A stretch of 5,809 nt of DNA from positions 1 through 5,809 of the forward strand of contig JAIRLA010000089.1 in the NCBI GenBank assembly GCA_031259795.1, given 5' to 3'. This document shows, piece after piece, positions 1 through 5,691 of this stretch. Numbering within the stretch: position 1 is the first letter of the stretch; every line of letters begins with the position of its first letter. The notes under the pieces are model-generated. The model saw nothing but the letters and a program-made list of their open reading frames with translations, searched no databases and was not told the origin of the DNA. The DNA is from Azoarcus sp. GTDB lineage: Bacteria; Pseudomonadota; Gammaproteobacteria; Burkholderiales; Rhodocyclaceae. The position numbers and the translations under genes are program-made.

Positions 1-23
1 TGTCGCGTTGCGAGGATAAAGGA

Positions 24-1325
24 TCACTCCACAGGCGCGTCCGCGCGCGCCAGTACGGCGGCGAAGAATCCGTCCGTACCGTGCCGGAAGGGAAGCAGGC
101 GAAGGCGTTCGCCTGTTTCCGGCGCAATGCCCTGGCGCGCGAGGATGTCTTCAGCGGACTGCAAGATAAATTCGGGGCGGGAGGCGAGAAAAGCATCGAC
201 GATATTGTCGTTTTCCTCGCCGAGCAGGCTGCATGTCGCATAGACCAGCCGCCCGCCGGGGCGTACCAGTCTTGCCGCGGCGCCGAGGATGGATTGTTGG
301 CGCGCGGCCATTTCGGCGATGGCCGCCGGAGTCTGCCGCCACTTGATGTCCGGATTGCGCCGCAGGGTGCCCAGCCCGCTGCATGGCGCATCGACCAGCA
401 CACGGTCGGCCTTGCCCGCCAGACGTTTGAGACGGGAATCGCCCTCGTGCGCGAGCAGCATCGGATGCACATTGCTCAGCCCGGCGCGCGCCATGCGCGG
501 ACGCAGCTTCGCCAGACGCTTCTCGGACACGTCGAGCGCGTAGAGCCGGCCGCTCGAACGCATCATCGCGCCCAGTTGCAGCGTCTTGCCGCCAGCGCCG
601 GCGCAGAAATCGACCACCATTTCCCCGCGCTTCGGCTGCACGAGAAAGCCGAGAAGCTGGCTGCCTTCATCCTGCACCTCGACAATGCCATCGACGAAAA
701 GCGCGTGCCCTTGCAGCGCGGGCTTGTCGACGAGGCGAATGCCGTGCGGCGACCACGGACAGGCTTCGGCGGCGATGCCGTCGCCGCGCAGGTGCGCGAG
801 CGCGGCATCGCGCCCGCTCTTGAGGATGTTGACCCGCAAATCGAGCGGCGCCGGGCGATTGAGGCTGTGCGCCAGGCGCAGCAATCCGGCTTCATCGTAT
901 GTGGCGAGCAGGCGTTCACAGAGCCAGTCGGGCAAATCGGCGCGCTCGGCAAGGCTTCCCTCATCGAGTTCGAGCGCTTTCACGGTCTCGATCCAGTTGC
1001 GTTCCTCCTCCGACGCCAGGCCATCGAACTGGCGCATCGCCCACCCTTCGCCGCGCGCCAGCCAGGCCAGCAACAGGCGGCGCGGCGTGGCGCCAGGCCC
1101 GGACAGGCGACGCAGCCAGCGCAGGCGGCGGACGATGGCATATACGGTTTCGGCGATAAAAGCGCGATCACGGCGGCCAAGGGCGCGATGTTCGCGGAAA
1201 TAGCGCGACAGCGCCGCATCGGCGGGATATTCGAATTCGAGCACACGGTCCAGCGCCGCCGTCGAGCACGCGAGCAAATCGCCCGCGGCGCGCGCGGCGA
1301 CATCCGATTTTCTTGCCTTGTTCAT
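24..1325 (-). CDS. RsmB/NOP-family SAM-dependent RNA m5C methyltransferase
   Basis: Predicted cytoplasmic enzyme of 433 residues that transfers methyl from S-adenosylmethionine to carbon 5 of a cytosine in RNA, most likely rRNA. Seen: a SAM-binding motif I, DFCAGAGGKT, at residues 239-248; the motif IV cysteine in DAPCSGLGTLRRNPDIKW (C315); and the motif VI cysteine in YATCS (C365). This two-cysteine arrangement defines the NOL1/NOP2/Sun class, where one cysteine attacks C6 and the other helps release the product. Residues 1-150 form an alpha-helical, Arg-rich N-terminal region, possibly a divergent NusB-like domain. Length is near that of E. coli RsmB (429), but the CAGAGGKT motif differs from the CAAPGGKT typical of true RsmB, so I give no symbol and leave the target base open. 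The start is the second of two ATGs created by a 14-bp tandem duplication; AAGG lies only 4 nt upstream. It follows the DUF3108 gene by 10 nt. Only 23 nt of sequence lie beyond its stop codon. Confidence 0.93.
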   Translation of the reverse strand: MNKARKSDVAARAAGDLLACSTAALDRVLEFEYPADAALSRYFREHRALGRRDRAFIAETVYAIVRRLRWLRRLSGPGATPRRLLLAWLARGEGWAMRQFDGLASEEERNWIETVKALELDEGSLAERADLPDWLCERLLATYDEAGLLRLAHSLNRPAPLDLRVNILKSGRDAALAHLRGDGIAAEACPWSPHGIRLVDKPALQGHALFVDGIVEVQDEGSQLLGFLVQPKRGEMVVDFCAGAGGKTLQLGAMMRSSGRLYALDVSEKRLAKLRPRMARAGLSNVHPMLLAHEGDSRLKRLAGKADRVLVDAPCSGLGTLRRNPDIKWRQTPAAIAEMAARQQSILGAAARLVRPGGRLVYATCSLLGEENDNIVDAFLASRPEFILQSAEDILARQGIAPETGERLRLLPFRHGTDGFFAAVLARADAPVE

Positions 1326-1339
1326 CTTGCCTTGTTCAT
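1312..1339 (-). repeat. 14-bp perfect tandem duplication spanning the methyltransferase start codon
   Basis: On the minus strand the 14-mer ATGAACAAGGCAAG occurs twice in immediate succession (1339-1326 and 1325-1312). Both copies carry an ATG. The first ATG (1339-1337) overlaps the TGA of the DUF3108 gene in an ATGA arrangement, but reads only Met-Asn-Lys-Ala-Arg before a TGA at 1324-1322. That TGA in turn overlaps the second ATG (1325-1323), which opens the methyltransferase frame. Because 14 is not a multiple of three, only the second ATG gives the full protein. The duplication also places AAGG just upstream of the functional ATG. Confidence 0.95.
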
Positions 1340-2109
1340 TTTCCGGGTACTTGCACGGCGGTCGCTTCGAGGACGAGCGTTTCCGCCTTGGCGTCGGCAA
1401 TGATGACACGTACCGGCGCCATGCCCCGCTCGCGCGCCAGCCACAAGTCGATGCCGAGACGGTCGTCGATGGACGCGATCCTGAAATGGCGCGTGGCGAA
1501 AAGACCGGCGGGAACCCGCAGGCTGCCATCTTCCAGCCGGGTGACGCTGGCGCGGCGCGCTTCCTTGTTGCCCACCACCAGCAGGGTCTCCGGCAATTCG
1601 CCCAGACGCCCGATCTGGTGCCAAAGGCTGAGAATGTCCTGGTCGCCCGCCGCCAGGCTGGCGTGGCGCCGCTCGCGCTCGCCGCGCCGGATACTCACCC
1701 GCGCCCCGGAGGCGTCGTTCCAGTCGAACAGCGCCGCTTCCGGCGCCTTGCCTGTCTGGCTCACATCGAAACGCCGCGGGCGCAAGCCGTCCAGCCCGAT
1801 GCCGCCCGTGCTTCGCTGCTCATAGCCCAGCTTGCGCAACAAGGCGGCCACTCCGGTCGTCTCCACGGCAAGCCCCATCCGGTATTGCCCGCGGTCATGC
1901 GACCACGTATGGCGCGCCTGCCCCACGGTCATGCCGCCTTCGCCGAACGAAACCTGGAACTCGATCGTCCCGCTCACCGGCCATTCCGCCGATGGCCACG
2001 CCCGTTCCGCCGCGCGGCACTCCGCCGCCGCCCCCAGGATGAGCGCCAGCGCGACACAGCCGACACAAAAAAAATGGAAAACCGCCGTTCGTTTCACGAT
2101 CATGGTCAC
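1336..2109 (-). CDS. DUF3108 protein with signal peptide, predicted periplasmic
   Basis: Protein of 257 residues of unknown function. Residues 1-34 form a signal peptide: positive MTMIVKRTAV, a hydrophobic core (FHFFCVGCVALALILGAAA) and a plausible cleavage site near CRAA/ER. The mature part is mainly beta-strand-like, with segments such as VSGTIEFQVSFGEGG, a central LAAGDQDILSLWHQIGRL helix, and a C-terminal VRVIIADAKAETLVLEATAV strand pair. This fits the DUF3108 family, whose members are exported beta-rich proteins with no established reaction. The start is a choice between GTG at 2109 and ATG at 2103. GAGGA at 2122-2118 lies 8 nt from the GTG but 14 nt from the ATG, so I favour GTG; the ATG version (255 residues) differs by two residues. 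It starts 4 nt after the purN stop and ends in an ATGA overlap with the duplicated methyltransferase start, so it is surely cotranscribed. A run of eight T lies in the signal-peptide codons (2074-2067). Confidence 0.85.
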   Translation of the reverse strand: MTMIVKRTAVFHFFCVGCVALALILGAAAECRAAERAWPSAEWPVSGTIEFQVSFGEGGMTVGQARHTWSHDRGQYRMGLAVETTGVAALLRKLGYEQRSTGGIGLDGLRPRRFDVSQTGKAPEAALFDWNDASGARVSIRRGERERRHASLAAGDQDILSLWHQIGRLGELPETLLVVGNKEARRASVTRLEDGSLRVPAGLFATRHFRIASIDDRLGIDLWLARERGMAPVRVIIADAKAETLVLEATAVQVPGK

Positions 2110-2113
2110 GGTT

Positions 2114-2764
2114 TCAATCCTCGTCGAGCGGCGGATAATGCCGCGGCAGCGCCGCCGCCGTCCGCGCCCCGCCCACCGCAATACGGCCATCCCCATCCGC
2201 GGCAAGCCGTCCTTCGACGAACCAGCGTACCGCCTGCGGATAAATACGATGTTCCTCGGCCAGCACGCGCGCGGCGAGGCTGTCTTCATTGTCTCCGGGC
2301 AGCACCGGCACCACGGTCTGGATCACGATTGGCCCGCCATCGAGTTCGGGCGTGACGAAATGCACCGTCGCGCCATGCACGCGCACGCCCGCCGCCAGCG
2401 CGCGGGCGTGCGTGTGCAGGCCCGGGAAAGCCGGCAACAGCGAGGGATGGATATTGAGCAGGCGGCCCGCGTAATGGCGCACGAAATCTTCCCCCAGCAC
2501 CCGCATGAAACCGGCGAGCACCAGCAGATCGGGGGCATGGACATCAATGGCCGCCCGCAAGGCGGCATCGAAATGGCCGCGTTCGGAATAATCGGCATGG
2601 GCGACGACGCCGGTATATATTCCCCGCGCCGCCGCGAACGCGAGTCCGGCGGCCTCGGCGCGGTTACTGATGACCGCCGCAATACGCGCGCCGGGAATGT
2701 TCGCGCCGACGATGGCCTCCATATTGCTGCCGCGCCCGGAAATCAGAATAACGATGGATTTCAT
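2114..2764 (-). CDS. purN: Phosphoribosylglycinamide formyltransferase (GAR transformylase)
   Basis: Cytoplasmic enzyme of de novo purine synthesis that moves the formyl group of 10-formyltetrahydrofolate to glycinamide ribonucleotide, giving formyl-GAR. It has 216 residues; E. coli PurN has 212. Seen: the N-terminal phosphate-binding loop ISGRGSNMEA (residues 8-17), the catalytic-site stretch LLNIHPSLLPAFPGLHTHA (102-120) with N104 and H106, and HGATVHFVTPELDGGPI (130-146) with D142. These match the Asn-His-Asp triad (N106, H108, D144) of the E. coli enzyme. The C-terminal tail from about residue 188 is Ala/Gly-rich and probably variable. It is first in the minus-strand operon; the DUF3108 gene follows 4 nt after its stop. 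The ATG at 2764 fits the family N-terminus (MKSIVILISG), although no clear Shine-Dalgarno sequence precedes it. I could not identify a convincing promoter for it in the divergent region. Confidence 0.98.
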   Translation of the reverse strand: MKSIVILISGRGSNMEAIVGANIPGARIAAVISNRAEAAGLAFAAARGIYTGVVAHADYSERGHFDAALRAAIDVHAPDLLVLAGFMRVLGEDFVRHYAGRLLNIHPSLLPAFPGLHTHARALAAGVRVHGATVHFVTPELDGGPIVIQTVVPVLPGDNEDSLAARVLAEEHRIYPQAVRWFVEGRLAADGDGRIAVGGARTAAALPRHYPPLDED

Positions 2765-2909
2765 GCACTGGCGCGGCGGCGGGGCGGCATAACGGCATCG
2801 CGCCGCCGCGGCATGGAAGCGCGATCCGGACGCGATTCATCGAGAAACAAATACTCAAGATCGTTTTTTGCAAAACAGCGCACTCTGGAACCCCTCGTAG
2901 TCTGCCTGG

Positions 2910-2956
2910 CGGCGGTTGGCGATCGTACAGAATTCTTATGATCGCCGCGACCGCCG
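2910..2956. repeat. Interrupted inverted repeat in the purN/rpsP divergent region
   Basis: Two paired blocks face each other: CGGCGGT (2910-2916) with ACCGCCG (2950-2956), and GGCGATC (2918-2924) with GATCGCC (2940-2946). The blocks are separated by 1 nt on the left and 3 nt on the right. The centre (2925-2939) is 15 nt and AT-rich, containing GAATTC. That makes 14 paired bases around a small asymmetric internal loop. It lies 23-69 bp upstream of the -35 box of the rpsP promoter and in the leader of purN on the other strand. It could be an operator for a dimeric regulator or an RNA hairpin in the purN leader; the sequence does not decide. Confidence 0.55.
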
Positions 2957-2978
2957 CCTCATCCGCTCGGCGCCGGTC

Positions 2979-3007
2979 TTGCCATCTTCTCGCGGAACGC
3001 CTATAGT
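2979..3007 (+). promoter_or_regulatory. Sigma70-type promoter of the rpsP-rimM-trmD-rplS operon
   Basis: A -35 box TTGCCA (2979-2984) and a -10 box TATAGT (3002-3007) are separated by exactly 17 bp, each one or two bases from consensus. Transcription would begin near 3013-3015, giving a leader of about 36 nt before rpsP. The bases just after the -10 box (AGCCGG) form a GC-rich discriminator, a feature of growth-rate and ppGpp-controlled ribosomal promoters. Stringent control is therefore a reasonable inference but is not shown. Confidence 0.75.
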
Positions 3008-3049
3008 AGCCGGTTTTCGGCACTCACCCTCATTTTTGCAGGAATCCAG

Positions 3050-3307
3050 ATGGTCGTCATTCGTCTAGCTCGCGGCGGCGCCAGGAAGCGCCCGTTCTAC
3101 AACATCGTCGCCGCCGATTCGCGCAACCGCCGCGATGGGCGCTTCATCGAGCGCGTCGGTTTCTACAATCCGATCGCTTCCGGCGCCGCGCAATCGCTTT
3201 CCATCAATACCGAGCGCCTCGCCTATTGGGAACAACATGGCGCGCGCCTCTCACCGACGGTCGCCCGCCTGGTCAAGCAGAACGCCAAGGCCGCCGCGGC
3301 GGCCTGA
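3050..3307 (+). CDS. rpsP: 30S ribosomal protein bS16
   Basis: Small-subunit ribosomal protein that binds 16S rRNA early in assembly. The 85-residue length is typical of the family (E. coli 82). Seen: the conserved N-terminus [20 protein letters not shown], then [21 protein letters not shown], and the C-terminal segment [20 protein letters not shown], followed by a short Lys/Ala-rich tail. The ATG at 3050 is preceded by AGGA (3040-3043) at 6 nt spacing. It is the first gene after the promoter at 2979-3007 and heads the conserved rpsP-rimM-trmD-rplS operon; rimM starts 9 nt after its stop. Confidence 0.99.
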   Translation: MVVIRLARGGARKRPFYNIVAADSRNRRDGRFIERVGFYNPIASGAAQSLSINTERLAYWEQHGARLSPTVARLVKQNAKAAAAA

Positions 3308-3316
3308 ACGCCGCGC

Positions 3317-3823
3317 ATGATCGTACTGGGGCGCATCGCCGTCCCCTTCGGCGTCAAGGGTTGGCTCAAGGTGCAGACATTCGGCGACGATCCATTGTCG
3401 TGGCGGGAGATGCCGCACTGGTGGATTGCCCCGGCGGACAGCCTTCCCGCCGAACAATGGTCGCGCCGCGCCCTGCTCGCCTGCCAGGCGCACAACAAGG
3501 GCCTGATCGCCAGCCTCGAAGGCATCGCCGACCGCACGGCGGCGGAAGCGGTCGGCGGCTGGTACATCGCCGCGCCCCGGCAGGCCCTGCCCCGCACCGA
3601 AGAAAATGAATACTACTGGGGCGACCTCATGGGCATGGCGGTACTCGACGAAGCCGGCGAACCGCTGGGCGAAGTCGCCGGCCTGCTCTCGACCGGCGCG
3701 CACGACGTGCTCCGGGTGCGGGACGGCGAAACAGAGCGCCTGATTCCCTTCGTAGCCGCCCACGTCAGCCGCGTCGACCCCGGCGCGCGCACGATATGCA
3801 CGTCCTGGCACAAGGATTGGTAA
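3317..3823 (+). CDS. rimM: Ribosome maturation factor RimM (16S rRNA processing)
   Basis: Assembly factor that binds the 30S subunit through uS19 and helps the 16S rRNA 3' (head) domain mature. It has 168 residues, the usual length. Seen: the N-terminal RimM barrel opening with [19 protein letters not shown] (residues 4-22) and a first domain running to about residue 95. The PRC-barrel-like second domain begins at [12 protein letters not shown] (98-109), with the linker [19 protein letters not shown] (114-132) and a C-terminal [19 protein letters not shown] (142-160). The YYW motif, needed for binding the 30S subunit in E. coli, is present. No clear Shine-Dalgarno sequence lies in the 9-nt gap after rpsP, so translation is probably coupled to rpsP. 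The trmD start lies 11 nt beyond the stop. Confidence 0.98.
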   Translation: MIVLGRIAVPFGVKGWLKVQTFGDDPLSWREMPHWWIAPADSLPAEQWSRRALLACQAHNKGLIASLEGIADRTAAEAVGGWYIAAPRQALPRTEENEYYWGDLMGMAVLDEAGEPLGEVAGLLSTGAHDVLRVRDGETERLIPFVAAHVSRVDPGARTICTSWHKDW

Positions 3824-3834
3824 AGCGGAAAGCC

Positions 3835-4707
3835 ATGCGGGAAAACAAAACCATGCCCGGCGGCGCGCGCCGCTACGACATCATCACCCTCTTCCCGGAG
3901 ATGTTCGCCGCCCTCACCGGCAGCGGCATCACGCGGCGGGCGCAGGAGCGCGGGCTATACCACGTCGCCTTCCACGATCCGCGCGAATTCACGCACGACG
4001 CGCATCGCACCGTCGACGACCGCCCCTATGGCGGCGGCCCCGGCATGGTGATGCTGGCCGAACCGCTGGCGCGCGGCATCGCCCGGGCGCGGCGGCAACA
4101 AGAAGAAACCCTCGGCGCGCCGGGGCCGGTCATCTACCTGTCGCCGCAAGGCGCGCCGCTTGCGCACGGCAAAGTCATGGAACTGGCGCGCATTCCGGGA
4201 CTGATCCTGCTTTGCGGGCGCTACGAAGGCATCGACCAGCGTCTGCTCGACCGCGAAGTAGATGAAGAAATCTCGCTGGGCGACTTCGTGCTCTCGGGCG
4301 GCGAACTGGCGGCGATGGCGCTCATCGACGCCATGGTGCGCCAATTGCCGGGCGCGCTGAACGACGCGGACTCGGCGGAAGAAGACTCCTTCGCCGCCGG
4401 TCTGCTGGATTGCCCGCACTACACGCGCCCGGAAATATTCGAGTGCGAACGCGCGCCGGAAACGCTGCTTTCCGGCAACCACGCGCAAATCCGCCGCTGG
4501 CGGCTCAAACAGGCCTTGGGCCGCACCTGGCTGCGCCGCCCCGACCTGCTTGCCGAACGGGGGCTGGATGAGGAAGAATCGCGCCTGCTGGAAGAATTCC
4601 GGCGGGAGCACAACGGGGAGACCGGCGCGACAAACCGCCAGCCTCCCGACGACAAACCGCGCGCACCAGGCATGGCCTGCTCTGCGCGTCAGGCCACAGG
4701 CCATTGA
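3835..4707 (+). CDS. trmD: tRNA (guanine(37)-N1)-methyltransferase
   Basis: SPOUT-class enzyme, a knotted homodimer, that methylates N1 of G37 in tRNAs with G at position 36, using SAM; the mark prevents +1 frameshifting. Seen: [11 protein letters not shown] (residues 14-24), [13 protein letters not shown] (61-73), and the trefoil-knot SAM motifs YLSPQGAPL (101-109), [12 protein letters not shown] (125-136) and [14 protein letters not shown] (146-159). [18 protein letters not shown] (183-200) and [20 protein letters not shown] (211-230) follow. R169 and D184 have the 15-residue spacing of catalytic R154 and D169 of the E. coli enzyme. Two starts are possible. The ATG at 3835 (290 residues) has GGA 5 nt upstream; the ATG at 3853 (284 residues) has GGGAA about 9 nt upstream and lies closer to the usual N-terminus. 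The tail after about residue 258 is a Pro/Ala-rich extension longer than in E. coli (255 total). Confidence 0.98.
   Translation: MRENKTMPGGARRYDIITLFPEMFAALTGSGITRRAQERGLYHVAFHDPREFTHDAHRTVDDRPYGGGPGMVMLAEPLARGIARARRQQEETLGAPGPVIYLSPQGAPLAHGKVMELARIPGLILLCGRYEGIDQRLLDREVDEEISLGDFVLSGGELAAMALIDAMVRQLPGALNDADSAEEDSFAAGLLDCPHYTRPEIFECERAPETLLSGNHAQIRRWRLKQALGRTWLRRPDLLAERGLDEEESRLLEEFRREHNGETGATNRQPPDDKPRAPGMACSARQATGH
4673..4703 (+). promoter_or_regulatory. Possible hairpin pair between trmD and rplS
   Basis: TGGCCTG (4673-4679) can pair with either of two adjacent copies of its complement, CAGGCCA at 4690-4696 and again at 4697-4703. This gives two mutually exclusive 7-bp hairpins in the last codons of trmD, just before the rplS Shine-Dalgarno sequence (4714-4718). 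The pairing is directly visible. A role in setting TrmD and bL19 output separately is only inference, and GC-rich coding sequence produces such pairings by chance. Confidence 0.3.
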
Positions 4708-4727
4708 ACGACACGGAGTCATGCAAC

Positions 4728-5120
4728 ATGAACCTGATCCAGAAACTCGAACAAGAAGAAATCGCCCGGCTGTCCGCCGGCAAGACCTACCCCGCATTTG
4801 CCCCCGGCGATACCGTGGTGGTGCAAGTCAAGGTCAAGGAAGGCGCGCGCGAGCGCCTGCAAGCCTACGAAGGCGTAGTCATCGCCAAGCGCAACCGCGG
4901 CCTCAACTCCTCTTTCATCGTGCGCAAGATCTCTTCCGGCGAAGGCGTGGAACGGACATTCCAGACCTACTCCCCGCTACTGGCTTCCATCGAAGTCAAA
5001 CGTCGCGGCGACGTGCGCCGCGCCAAGCTCTATTACCTGCGCAGCCGTTCCGGCAAGGCCGCGCGGATCAAGGAAAAGCTCGACTACAAAGCCGCCGCCG
5101 CCAAGAAACAACAAAGCTGA
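4728..5120 (+). CDS. rplS: 50S ribosomal protein bL19
   Basis: Large-subunit ribosomal protein located at the 30S-50S interface. It has 130 residues; the family usually has 115-130. Seen: the N-terminal [15 protein letters not shown], the central [20 protein letters not shown] (residues 27-46) and [20 protein letters not shown] (47-66). [20 protein letters not shown] and the basic [29 protein letters not shown] follow, with a short Ala/Lys tail. The ATG at 4728 is set by CGGAG at 4714-4718 with 9 nt spacing. A TTG at 4704 is in frame but overlaps the trmD stop and does not fit the family N-terminus, and the ATG at 4721 is out of frame. It is the last gene of the operon; a strong terminator begins about 23 nt after the stop. 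Confidence 0.99.
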   Translation: MNLIQKLEQEEIARLSAGKTYPAFAPGDTVVVQVKVKEGARERLQAYEGVVIAKRNRGLNSSFIVRKISSGEGVERTFQTYSPLLASIEVKRRGDVRRAKLYYLRSRSGKAARIKEKLDYKAAAAKKQQS

Positions 5121-5142
5121 ACAACCTGCCGCTTGCGGCGCC

Positions 5143-5185
5143 GGCAAAACAAAAACGGGCCCGCGCGGCCCGTTTTTATTTTGCC
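5143..5185 (+). terminator. Rho-independent terminator after rplS
   Basis: AAAAACGGGCC (5151-5161) pairs perfectly with GGCCCGTTTTT (5167-5177) around the 5-nt loop CGCGC. After one C/A mismatch the stem extends by a further 7 bp (GGCAAAA at 5143-5149 with TTTTGCC at 5179-5185). The GC core followed by TTTTTATTTT is a typical intrinsic terminator for the ribosomal operon. The near-symmetric A and T tracts mean that it could also stop transcription coming from the right. Confidence 0.93.
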
Positions 5186-5228
5186 CATTCGAATCCCGGT
5201 GGCGCTCGCGCGCCGGGTGGAACGAACT

Positions 5229-5262
5229 GGATTGCCACGGGCCTGCGGCCCTCGCAATGACG
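5229..5262. repeat. REP-like imperfect palindrome
   Basis: The outer arms ATTGC (5231-5235) and GCAAT (5254-5258) enclose an inner 5-bp stem GGGCC/GGCCC (5239-5243, 5247-5251) with the loop TGC. Read on the minus strand it begins CGTCATTGCGAGG and ends GGCAATCC, a pattern I recognise from dispersed intergenic repeats in many proteobacterial genomes. It sits just downstream of the rplS terminator, a usual place for such elements. Only one clear copy is in the window, so its repetition in the genome is inferred. Confidence 0.6.
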
Positions 5263-5315
5263 AGGGAAGGGAAGGTTTTCGTAATGACGAGAGCGGGAGG
5301 GCTTTCGTGATGACG
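5257..5315. repeat. Degenerate direct repeats continuing from the REP-like palindrome
   Basis: ATGACG recurs at 5257-5262, 5284-5289 and 5310-5315, a period of 27 then 26 bp. The intervening stretches are alike: purine-rich GAGGGAAGG or GAGAGCGGGAGG, followed by GGTTTTCGT or GGCTTTCGT. Two units and the start of a third are visible. They look like a partial amplification of the right edge of the neighbouring palindrome. I see no coding sense in them. Confidence 0.6.
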
Positions 5316-5478
5316 GCGCTTTACCTTCCCCGCGCGACATGACCATCCCTCAATCACAGCCGTCTGTCGTCCCCTCCTCCGCTTGGCGGTATACCGTCCG
5401 GGAACATCATCCCAAGCGTACGACAACGTCATAAATAATTATTATCCTTCCTCCATGTGTCCGCAGGAAGAAGGGAAA
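5316..5478. other. Intergenic stretch with no recognisable gene
   Basis: With the repeats just described, this completes a 358-nt gap after rplS without a gene. It contains the perfect palindrome CGGTATACCG (5387-5396) and an unusually AT-rich pocket around 5430-5446 (ATAAATAATTATTATCC). Then comes the ribosome-binding-like AGGAAGAAGGG (5465-5475) in front of the transposase remnant. The AT-rich pocket may be the promoter or left-end region of the former insertion sequence; TGTGTCC at 5456-5462 could be its terminal TGT. No full promoter pair is convincing. Confidence 0.4.
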
Positions 5479-5540
5479 ATGGTCTGGAAAGCGAGGGATG
5501 CGATGACACTGAAGCAAGAGTTTGTATCGCTTGCGAGTCA
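5479..5540 (+). pseudogene. N-terminal remnant of an IS481-type transposase
   Basis: The ATG at 5479 follows a good purine-rich ribosome-binding stretch (5465-5475) and reads MVWKARDAMTLKQEFVSLAS with a final Q before the sequence changes character. This resembles the start of IS481-family DDE transposases, which typically open with MPWK, a short DxMS/T stretch, then xxEFVxLA leading into a helix-turn-helix. Here the helix-turn-helix and the entire catalytic domain are missing. The frame continues only into the inverted-repeat element (NLFIVSG and onward) and stops at 5593-5595. Only about 21 residues support the assignment, so the family is likely rather than certain. Confidence 0.6.
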
Positions 5541-5691
5541 GAACCTGTTCATTGTCTCTGGCGCTCCCCCACCGATTGTCCCTACAGTGGTCTGAACACG
5601 TTCTGAAAGGCGGGGAATTCGTTCTGATATTCCCGATTTCGCTGATTGCAGGAGCGGTTTGCCGCCATTTCCGGAGACAATGAACAGGTTC
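5541..5691. mobile_element. 151-bp MITE-like element with 21-bp terminal inverted repeats
   Basis: The left end (5541-5561, beginning GAACCTGTTCATTGTCTC) is the inverted complement of the right end (5671-5691, ending GACAATGAACAGGTTC), matching at 20 of 21 positions. TCA lies directly outside both ends (5538-5540 and 5692-5694), as expected for a 3-bp target duplication of the TNA type made by some IS5-family elements. The 109-bp interior holds no plausible gene but has small stems (GGGAAT/ATTCCC at 5613-5618 and 5629-5634; GCGG/CCGC at 5654-5657 and 5662-5665). It could be a nonautonomous element mobilised in trans, or the two fused ends of a deleted insertion sequence. The parent family is unknown to me. 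Confidence 0.6.

Noticed and set aside
81..1403. Long open frame (440 codons) on the plus strand opposite the methyltransferase gene
   Set aside because: Antisense shadow typical of GC-rich coding DNA. The minus strand carries unmistakable catalytic motifs, whereas the plus-strand product is low-complexity (Arg, Ala, Gln) and has no recognisable domain.
1318..2355. Open frame of 345 codons on the plus strand across the DUF3108 gene and the end of purN
   Set aside because: It runs antisense across two real genes, is rich in Arg/Pro/Ala and matches no family that I know.
2848..2880. Possible purN promoter elements on the minus strand (TTGCAA and nearby TATTTG)
   Set aside because: The spacing is only 14 bp and neither box is strong; not enough to call a promoter.
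3796..3834. Upstream ATG at 3796 as an alternative trmD start overlapping rimM
   Set aside because: It would add 13 residues not typical of TrmD and lacks a ribosome-binding site; the ATGs at 3835 and 3853 both fit better.
3955..4797. Open frame of 280 codons on the minus strand opposite trmD and the start of rplS
   Set aside because: Shadow of strongly conserved plus-strand genes; no ribosome-binding site or family signature.
5188..5199. TTCGAATCCC, resembling the T-loop of a tRNA
   Set aside because: No acceptor stem, anticodon arm or D-arm can be found around it, and it abuts the terminator; likely coincidence.
5133..5342. 69-codon open frame through the terminator and repeats
   Set aside because: Its codons are the terminator stem and the REP-like repeats; there is no protein signal.
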